The translations under genes were made by a program, and so were the position numbers. Under the pieces are notes generated by a model. It did not search any database. It was not told the origin of the DNA and saw nothing but the letters and a program-made list of their open reading frames with translations. From Daucus carota subsp. sativus (taxonomy: Eukaryota; Streptophyta; Magnoliopsida; Apiales; Apiaceae), in assembly GCF_001625215.2 (NCBI RefSeq), contig NC_030382.2, forward strand, positions 19,808,823-19,872,822: a DNA stretch of 64,000 nt, written 5' to 3'. This document shows positions 56,315 to 64,000 of this stretch, one piece after another. Positions within the stretch are counted from its first letter, which is position 1, and each line of letters begins with the position of its first letter.

Positions 56315-56945
56315 CTGAAGAAAAAACAAATATGTGAATACGTGAACTACAACATACATAAGTCAAGAAATAAAATAAACATAATAATCTTAAATTCGAC
56401 TCACACCACATGAGGTCGCAATTATACTGAAGTACTTGATATAGCAACAAAAACTTTACTTGAAGTAGCATATATAAGATTCTGCACTTTTTTGCAAATT
56501 AACTTTTTACATGCATGTAATCAAACAATCGAATAATATAGTATATATAGAAGAGTCATGTTCAGGTACAAACCACTAAAATACAAAAATATAATCAACG
56601 CAATTAAATAGAATGCAATCGGTTTTGGGAGTGGGGATGAACCCCGAGGTTGGCCTCGACTAAGTGGGGCTTAGTAAGGTCAGAATGGAGTGTAGTGGGA
56701 CCGTGGTCGGGAGTAGTTTTGGCTTTTAGGGATGTTTGAAACCTGTACAAGACCTGTTCGGAGTCTTGAGGAGGCTCTACTGAGCCAGGGATGGATTGAG
56801 TGGAGGCGAGGATGGAACTAGGTAGGGGATGACTAGAAGGTGGATGACTTCATTTAAGGTGGTTTCTCTTGGCTTATATTTTGTATTTTATTTTGTATTT
56901 CAATTTGTATTAGAAAAATTGCATATACAGATATATATTACATAC
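56315..56945. other. Gene E intron 5
   Basis: Contains a GC-richer island at 56615-56860 of unknown origin between AT-rich sequence; possibly a short inserted element. No gene. Confidence 0.35.
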
Positions 56946-58866
56946 CTTTATAAAGCTTAGAGTAAATTACAGATTGTGTACCTGAAGTTTGTCATATATT
57001 CAATGTGTGTACCTGCAGTTTTGTATATAGCAAAGTGTGTATATGAAGTTTGAGATAGCGTACGATACGTGTACTACCGTCACAAAAGTGACAGTGCCGT
57101 CTGTAATTAACGGAGGCGAAGGGTGGGCTGTGAATTGCTTTCATGGTTGTATAGTATTTCGAATATTGAAAACAATCTTATAATTTAATATAATTAAATT
57201 TTAAAATTAAAATCTTTATTTACATAATTTAATAAGACTATTTTGTTAAATGTATATTCATAGACTTATAATAGAATAAATTTAGAAGTATTAGAAATTT
57301 TCAATAATTATGAATAATAATAATGTGGTTCTTAATATTCTAACATAAATTTATTTGGATATATAATGCGAGATTTACTAATATCTTTGTTTATATTATC
57401 AATTTATATTATACTAGATTTTAAAAAAATTAAATTTTAAGACTAGATGTTAAATCTTTTCTCTTTTTTTCTGTGAAATATCATAAATACTATATGTTAA
57501 ATTGTTTAGTAAAATCAAAATAAAAATATTGAATTCAAAACGTGAAATATCCGCGTCCCATTTTGTATTATTGAATCTGATTATTCATGATATAATTAGT
57601 CAATGGGAATAATACTCACATTTAAACTATAATTTTAGAGTATTATTCTTGATATTTTAATTTAATCATAAATAATATCATTGATTACCAAAATTTATAT
57701 ATAATTTATCGTTTATAAGTAATTTTGAACATGATTATTAATTAATAATTAACATTCTTCAATTTTACTAATTATTAATTAACATCATTGTTATAATTAC
57801 TAGTTATACTATAAAATATGATATCGTATAATTTACAAAAATAATTATTTACACGATTTTCAGGTTGTCGGATATTTAAAGATATTTATGTTATTTTAAA
57901 TAATTCGACTTCAAAACTTCGTCTTACTCCGTCCAATTTTTACAAGGGCTATTTAGTTAACAATTTATCGCTCTTTTATACAAAGTGTTATGATATTTGT
58001 TATAGAAGTTTTGTCTTTTTTCCTATTATTTTACTGAATTAAGTCTTACTGTTTTTAGTTTAATATTGAACATTTAATAACGTGACTTATTTGGAAGTTT
58101 AAAATATTTGTTTCAGTAATTTTAATTTATTAAGAATTTATAGATTATTAAAAGTATAATAATAAAAATAAAAATAATTTATGAATAATTTATAACTTAA
58201 AATTAATTATTTTGAAAAAAAAATACAATTTACTCATGGGTTTTTCAATTTGAGGAAGAAATGGCCGGGCTTGATCATGGTTTGTGTTATATCGTTGCTT
58301 GTAGTCAGTTAGGTGGTAAAACTACACTTTACTCACCAGCCTTTTGAAAAACAAACTAACGGTGTTAATCAGCAATTAACATTTGTACACACTATGCAAA
58401 GTTTGTCAAAGTTGGTGTACACACTTTGCTATAATCGAAAATGCAGATACACACATGGGATATATCGGAAACTCCATGTACACAATCTGTAGTTTACTCT
58501 AAAGCTTATGAATCGCAAGGATTAAAGCAAGCACTTCGTTAGGATCATGATCGATTATTCCAGCTTTGTATGTTTCAGAGAGTGATGTGACAATATCATC
58601 ACTATACTCGCTATCAATGGCCTTGCAGATTAAACACATCAGATCATTTCTTTTCATTTCACCACCAGGTTGATAGGCTGGATCTTCTTGTAGTATCAGT
58701 GCAACAACGTTCACATCATTTCTCTCCACTGCCAGTTGTAAGACAGTTCTTTCTGACATGTCTTTTCTACTAAATAATTCTTCGAAATCTGCAACTGATG
58801 CGTTCTGTGCATTACTCCAACGTTTGGCTGTGTTAACCATCATCTCAATCACATCGATCTCTCCTC
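56946..58866 (-). pseudogene. Gene E exon 5: linker, split by a MULE
   Basis: The coding part 58866-58500 reads GGEIDVIEMMVNTAKRWSNA, LFSRKDMSERTVLQLAVERN, LILQEDPAYQPGGEM, LMCLICKAIDSEYSDDIVTS, VLALILAIHKL and then a stop created at the MULE border. The last codons of the exon and its splice donor (AAAG|GTATG, ending at 56946) are on the far side of the 1540-bp insertion. Equivalent to gene A 11379-11750. Confidence 0.8.
56960..58499. mobile_element. MULE in gene E exon 5
   Basis: Starts GAGTAAATTACAGATTGTGT and ends ACACAATCTGTAGTTTACTC; inverted repeats extend about 170 bp. Perfect 9-bp duplication TAAAGCTTA at 56951-56959 and 58500-58508. The 1.2-kb interior is AT-rich and has no transposase or captured gene that I can see. 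Confidence 0.93.
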
Positions 58867-59008
58867 CTTCCAAAAAATTTAAAAATATGAGACTGAACCC
58901 ATAAAATATACCGAATAACACCTAAAAGACTTCTATTTTCTACACTAAAAGTTTATCAATTCATCCAACAAGAGCGTACAAATTCAAATCATACATGATA
59001 CTACATAC

Positions 59009-60436
59009 CTCGGTCCATATTCTGAATAAGAGCGTGCAAAGCAGTCGTCCTATATAGGGCTGTTCACGAACCGAGCCGAGCCGAGTTTTGACCGAACCGA
59101 GCCGAGCTTTAATTTTTTTTCTGACGAGTCGAGCCGAGCCGAGCTTTTTTATCGAACAAAAAATTGTGTTCAAGCTCGGCTCGTTAACTAACGAGCCGAA
59201 CACGAGCTTGTTCGCGAACAAATACAAGCCGAGCCGAGTCGAGTCGAGCCGAGCCGAGCCAGAAAAAAAATAAAGACAAACCGCTAGTTGACTCTTAAAA
59301 TAGCTAACCAAATAATTTTAATTTTTTTGAAACTTTGTTTATATCACTAAAATGTATATATGTTAACATCCATACGGTTGGATCACTAAAATAGCAAACT
59401 ATATAAAATTATTATTTTCCGAAATTTTGGTTACATCACTAAAATATATATATATAAATTATATGTTGAATTCTGAGTTCAATAACATATATAAATTATA
59501 AAAAAAAACCCAAAAATATTACATTTTTTCGAGCTTTAACGAGCCGAGCTCGAGCCGAGCGAGCTCGAGTCGAGCTCGAGCCGAACATACTAAAAGCTCG
59601 GCTCGAGCTCGTTTACTTAACGAACAATTTTTTGTGTTCGAGCTCGAGCTCGTTAACTTAACGAGCCGAGCCGAACGAGCTCTTAACGAGCCGAGCTCGA
59701 GCTTGTTCGCGAACAGCTCGGTTCGTTAAACAGCCCTAGTCCTATATTCCGGACCATCTAAAGACAGAGCTGTGCAAGCCGTACAGATCACCTTTATTAT
59801 ATCTCTGCGACCCTTTTCCGCAGCTATGTAGATTGGACTTTTACCTTCACTGTTTCGAACATGGCTATCATTTGGATCGGCCTCTACTAAGAGCTTAACT
59901 ATTGCCACGTTTCCATCAACGACCGCAAGGTGTAATGCGGTGTTCAGGTTTGGAACATTAGCTTGCCTGATGAAATCCTGAAAAAGACTGACCACTTGAA
60001 GACTACTAGCTGCATCAATGAGAGCTTTAACCACTTGAACATGTCCACGTTGTGCTGCAAGGTGAAGTGCAGTTTGTTTTGACCTATCCCGCTTGCCCAA
60101 AAGGCTTTTGTTTGCAAACTCACTCACAATGAATCGCACGTTTTCTATCTCTCCCTTCTTTGATTCAACGTGAAGGATTGTCTCTCCCAATTCATTCACT
60201 TTATCTGCTTTCATTTTCAATGCTGCTACCGAAATAGCATCTCCGACAATGGCATCAGCAAAACAATTAGCAATGGCATCGGTATCTTCTTTCATTGCTG
60301 TGTACTTCTCATGCATCTTCAGTTTTGCTTGTTCATTAAGAATCTTATCTTTTCTCATCCGTTTACTTGGGAGCACAGAATTTGAAAAATTATCCTTTGA
60401 TGGATGGAGACCATCAAGTACAATTTTTATTTGTAC
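59009..60436 (-). pseudogene. Gene E exon 4: module-fusion exon, split by a hAT element
   Basis: Starts VQIKIVLDGLHPSKDNFSNS like a PGG exon, passes through a basic stretch (LPSKRMRKDKILNEQAKLKM), then becomes an N-terminal ankyrin exon: MKEDTDAIANCFADAIVGDA, GETILHVESKKGEIENVRFI, QTALHLAAQRGHVQVVKALI, NTALHLAVVDGNVAIVKLLV, KSPIYIAAEKGRRDIIKVI. After ALSLDGPEYRT comes the hAT insertion; beyond it TALHALIQNMDR and the donor GAG|GTATG. It contains the roughly 150 bp that gene A lost at its Copia junction. Confidence 0.8.
59055..59738. mobile_element. hAT element in gene E exon 4
   Basis: TAGGGCTGTTCACGAACCGA at the left, GTTAAACAGCCCTA at the right, perfect 8-bp GTCCTATA duplication (59047-59054, 59739-59746). 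Both ends are dense in GAGCCGAG/CTCGGCTC. Non-coding, 684 bp; closely related to 46211-50686 minus its Pack-MULE. Confidence 0.93.
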
Positions 60437-60733
60437 CTACACATAAAGAAAGAAAATAATGTAACAATCACCTTAATTTGAAGATAACAATATCTATAAA
60501 CATGAAGTAAATGGTGAAAAGCAACAATATGGTGGAAGAGGGTCCAAACTATACAAATTTACATAAGTGGACTCATGTGGTAAGCAAAATTAAAGTTTCT
60601 AAATACTGACTCTGGTGCACATTAATATACACATACAAATCTAAAACATAATGATTTAAGTGTTTTTGGGTGAAGCTAAGAATAAGAAAACAAGTTTTCA
60701 TACATTAATATAAAAATGTAAGTTTAAGAGTAC

Positions 60734-61280
60734 CTGATCCTCAATAACTTGCTCATCAAAATACAACATATCAAGAGGAGTCCATCTTTTCTTGTTTTCT
60801 ACCGTTATATCAAGCCCTTCATATCTCAAGAGTTCGGGAATGAAGCAACCACGTTTGATAAGAATGTGGAGTGGTGTATCACCATTGTTATCCTGCTTAT
60901 TCACAAATTCTTTCTTGAACTCTTGTGAACAATATTTTAAAATGCCTTGTACCATCTCTGTTTTACTTTGCAATGCAGCTAAATGCAATATATTTTGTTC
61001 ATTTTTGTCAACAACAGTATATGCTGATGACCGAGTTGGCCATGATTGCATAAGACATATTATTGTGGAAGCATATCCTTTTTCTGCAGCTATATGAAAA
61101 AGTGTTGATAACATATCTTGGTACACAAATGGATATTTGAATTTTTTTTGTACTTCTATTATAGGATGAATTATCATATCAAATTCATGATATGCTGCAT
61201 GATGGCAGTCCATCCTAGATTGTCAGCAAATGTTACAATGGTGTCGGCGTAATACTCCTTTAACATGCTGATGACGGATT
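60734..61280 (-). pseudogene. Gene E exon 3: C-terminal ankyrin repeats, module 1, frameshifted
   Basis: Acceptor TTTTATTCAG before AATCCGTC and donor GATCAG|GTAC. The first codons ESVISMLKEYYADTIVTFAD and NLGW are in one frame. The rest (HHAAYHEFDMIIHPII, TLFHIAAEKGYASTIICLMQ, NEQNILHLAALQSKTEMVQG, GDTPLHILIKRGCFIPELL) is in another. Where gene A has GGATGGAATATCCTTCACCA this copy has GGATGGACTGCCATCA, a net loss of 4 nt near 61205. Confidence 0.75.
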
Positions 61281-62307
61281 CTGAATAAAAAAAATGTTAT
61301 ATATCAATTAGGAATCAAACATAGGAGGGGTGAGTGATGTCACGGTGTGTGTGTGTGTATGGGTCAAGTTTAATGAATCACACAAAAATATTGGAGTACC
61401 GGAGTACGAGTCATAATATTTTAGTTTAATCATAAATAATATCTTCGATTATCAAATCTATATATAATTTATCATTTAAGTAGTCTTAAACATAATTATC
61501 AATTAATCATTAATATCTTTCAATTTTAACCACCATTCAGATTATTGTTCTTCTTATGAGTTATATTATAAAACATAGTGTACTAGGATTTATAAAAAAC
61601 AATTGTTTCTATATTTTGATTACTATGTTAATATTGTAGAATATAATGTGCAAGTTCCAAATATTTACAAATATTGTAGTAAAAAAATTAAAATTGAAAT
61701 GACTAAATTATATATTTTATCCAATGTTGTACTCCAATATCCAATGGTTTTCTTTAGTCCATAGAAATCGACAGAGATACGTATATTTGTGTGGTGTGTC
61801 TTTAAGACATGGAGGAAGTATAAAACCCTTAGAATTCAGGTTTTTTGTGCATGATCCCAAATTCCTAAATTACTCACACTAAAAAATGCATGTACACCGT
61901 AATAAAATTTTAAAATATATCTTCATAATTTTAAGTTAATCTATAAAGAATGAAGACAAAGGATTGAAGAGAGTTGATTAAGCCTTAAAATAATAAATCA
62001 TAAAGAAAACGAGAAAAGGGACAAATTGCTTAAAGATGATTTAAAAGTTTTGAGAAATATTATATCAAGGTACTTAACTTATCTTTAATCTTTTGTTAAT
62101 ACGTACAACTATTATATATTATTGTCAAAACTGGGACATGATATCACATTTTGATATTTCTCAAAATTTGATATTGCAATCATGTTATTGAGTTTATTTT
62201 TTTTAAAGTGTTAATATTGAGTTAATATTAATTGTATATCTCATACAAATATGATACTAGAATCTATTACTAGGTGTCTAGATTATATTCGTCTTTTAGG
62301 ATTATAT

Positions 62308-62341
<34 letters not shown>

Positions 62342-62413
62342 TAGTCCCTCAAAAATATTAAAAAATATTTTTATTTTTGAAATTATGATTTGTAACATAT
62401 ATGTCTATATATG

Positions 62414-62473
<60 letters not shown>

Positions 62474-63299
62474 GGTTATAGTTATTAATATATGATATTA
62501 TACTATTGTTATAATTTTAATTATTGAAGATTACTAACAGGAATCACTAGAAATTTTTTTAAATATGTACCTGCTCCACTGAACTCCTCTTGCATATCTT
62601 CATTGAATATGTAACAGAACTGAATTTTTATTAGGATGTTATCTATGGTAGGCTTTTATAGTACCATATGTTTTAAATCTATCTCTCATAATCTTGTACT
62701 TATGATTTTTTCATATACCTCTATGTTATGTAAAATTGAATAGAATTGATTTCAGATCGTAAAATATATTGAACATATAAATTTATTTAAATCATACAAC
62801 TCGGAGTCAAACTACGTGAGATATAAAGGATCAAAGTTCGGTTCTGAAGTTTAAATATATCTCACTCAATTTGACTCCAATTTATATAATTCAAAGGTCT
62901 ATTTTAAGTATTTTTTAATAAGAATTTCAAATATACAATTTATTTTATAATCTTAAATCAATTCTATTACATTTTACGTAACCGTACTTGAGGGTATTAT
63001 ATATGAAAAATCGTAAGTACAGGATTACCAGAGATAGAAATAAAAAATGTAATGATATCATCGGGAAAAGCCAATTCCACGAGTGCATCATAAAGAATAT
63101 CCCATTTTTATTTTTGGTAGCATTTCTAAAATTTTACTCACCATGAATGTAGGTATAAGTATACATAAATCTTTTTATATAAATTTAAAATTGTTTAAAG
63201 TTAAGAGTGCAATTAATTCCTAATATTTGTACCACTATAAAGTATATTTTATCTACTTTAATATGTGTAATTTCTAATTTATGGAAGATAAATAATAAA
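61281..63299. other. Gene E intron 2
   Basis: AT-rich, no coding potential. Includes a (CA)n/(TA)n stretch at about 62309-62341. Confidence 0.5.
62419..62471. repeat. (TA)n microsatellite
   Basis: About 50 bp of alternating TA in a gene E intron. Confidence 0.95.
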
Positions 63300-63658
63300 G
63301 AGTAATTGACACTTTGCAACCCTCAAGTTTAGGCGTTTTTTCGATTTGGTCTCAAACAATAAGTTTAAAAAGCGCTTCGATTTGCATCCCTTTGACCATA
63401 TTCTGTCAAATTGACTGTTAAAATTAACAGAGGCAACAGTAAATAGTAATCTAAGGGGACAAGAAAAGGGGTTCGCTGATAGTGCGGTTGTATTTTTTGA
63501 TGTTACTGAAATGTAATTTAACAGTCAATTTGACGGAATATGGTCAAAGGGGTGCACGAAGCGCTTTTCAAAATTTAGGGTGCATATTGCCAAAAAAAAT
63601 TGTTTGAGACAAATTGAAAAAGCGTCTAAACTCAAGGGGTGCAAAATGTCAATTATTC
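63300..63658. mobile_element. MULE MITE in a gene E intron
   Basis: GAGTAATTGACACTTTGCAA at the left pairs with the inverse of GGTGCAAAATGTCAATTATTC. The inverted repeats cover almost the whole element (GTCAAATTGACTGTTAAA and its inverse near the centre). Flanks AATAATAAA and a TATAATAAA starting 2 bp outside the right end suggest an imperfect 9-bp duplication. Same terminal family as 1001, 15748 and 56960. Confidence 0.75.
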
Positions 63659-63751
63659 TATATAATAAATGACCGAAAGTTCAGTCAATTTGATCAGAAA
63701 AGACAAAATATTTAGAAATATTATATTTGTATCGAAGTAAATGGAATATAC

Positions 63752-64000
63752 CTTGTTGGCGGCTGCTAATAGCATGAATCAATCGGGGCATTTTGAATAT
63801 ATCGGCGGTAGCAGGTGCATACAATGATCTTGTAACGCAAATTTGTTCAGCCTTTCTATCATATCTTTGATATGTAAGAGTGAGTAAGTTGAACATGTCA
63901 GTGTATTCTTTATCCATGACTTTGTAAATTAAAGGCTTGATACTCATCAAATTAGAACACATTCGTTTGGTGGGCTCCCATTCTGCGAATATAAATTTAC
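63752..64000 (-). pseudogene. Gene E exon 2 (partial): linker, module 1
   Basis: Open from the window edge: KFIFAEWEPTKRMCSNLMSI, KPLIYKVMDKEYTDMFNLLT, then ATADIFKMPRLIHAISSRQQ and donor CAAG|GTATA at 63752. It matches gene A exon 2 (LVPLIYKAMDKEYGDMVNLL). The upstream half of the exon lies outside the window. Confidence 0.7.

Larger units (their letters stand above)
54352..64000 (-). pseudogene. Gene E: second two-module ankyrin-repeat/PGG gene, broken and partial
   Basis: Exons on the minus strand: >64000-63752 (exon 2, open at the window edge), 61280-60734, 60436-59009, 58866-56946, 56314-55695, 55399-54352, in the same order and phases as gene A. Exon 1 is outside the window. Damage: a 4-nt deletion in exon 3, a 684-bp hAT in exon 4, a 1540-bp MULE in exon 5 and a 377-bp hAT MITE in exon 7. 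Removing each insertion with one copy of its target duplication restores homology with gene A, which shows the insertions postdate the duplication. As it stands it cannot encode the full ACD6/ITN1-type protein. Confidence 0.78.

Noticed and set aside
62274..62474. 66-codon plus-strand frame
   Set aside because: Mostly translated (TA)n microsatellite.

Overview
The window is transposon-rich nuclear DNA of a flowering plant, most likely a eudicot. The evidence is split GT-AG genes, plant-type LTR retrotransposons primed by tRNA-Asp, tRNA-Arg and initiator-tRNA-Met, and Stowaway, Tourist, hAT, MULE and CACTA elements. Host genes are also plant families: ankyrin/PGG membrane proteins and fragments of an AGL6-type MADS-box gene, a cellulose-synthase-type gene and a PrimPol gene. 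The family of plant cannot be fixed from the sequence alone; an asterid such as an Apiaceae species is only a guess.

Layout. 0-9.6 kb: decayed copies of an unrecognised gene end, two adjacent MULEs (1.0-3.1 kb), an Athila-like solo LTR carrying a Stowaway MITE (4.3-5.7 kb) and Harbinger-type MITEs, one enclosing a Helitron-like terminus. 9.6-26.1 kb: a seven-exon ankyrin/PGG gene on the minus strand (gene A). It is broken by a 2.4-kb gag-only Copia element in exon 4 and by a 4-nt frameshift in its last exon. Introns hold a MULE (15.7 kb) and a 4.45-kb CACTA element (20.3-24.7 kb) that has captured MADS-box exons and a cellulose-synthase-like exon. 27.6-45.3 kb: a non-autonomous Tat/Ogre-like LTR element with a perfect 5-bp target duplication, two tandem-repeat arrays and no recognisable coding region. 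A nearly new 12.1-kb Athila-type element (31.0-43.1 kb, LTRs differing at about 3 of 1269 positions) is nested in it. 46.2-50.7 kb: a hAT element containing a 3.9-kb Pack-MULE that carries a complete nine-exon, 355-codon reading frame for the catalytic core of PrimPol. 51-54 kb: small MITEs, a second Helitron-like terminus and tandem duplications. 54.3-64 kb: a second ankyrin/PGG gene (gene E), paralogous to gene A exon for exon. It is broken by a hAT MITE, a MULE and another hAT in three exons and by a 4-nt deletion; its 5' part runs off the window.

Genes A and E share an unusual plan. Two ankyrin modules are fused in one transcript unit, and only the second ends in a PGG/transmembrane domain. 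The joining exon begins like a PGG exon and continues like a first exon. Both copies are now pseudogenes at this locus. The one host-type gene with no visible damage is the transposon-borne PrimPol core, whose splice sites and reading frame all hold; it is the most interesting item in the window.
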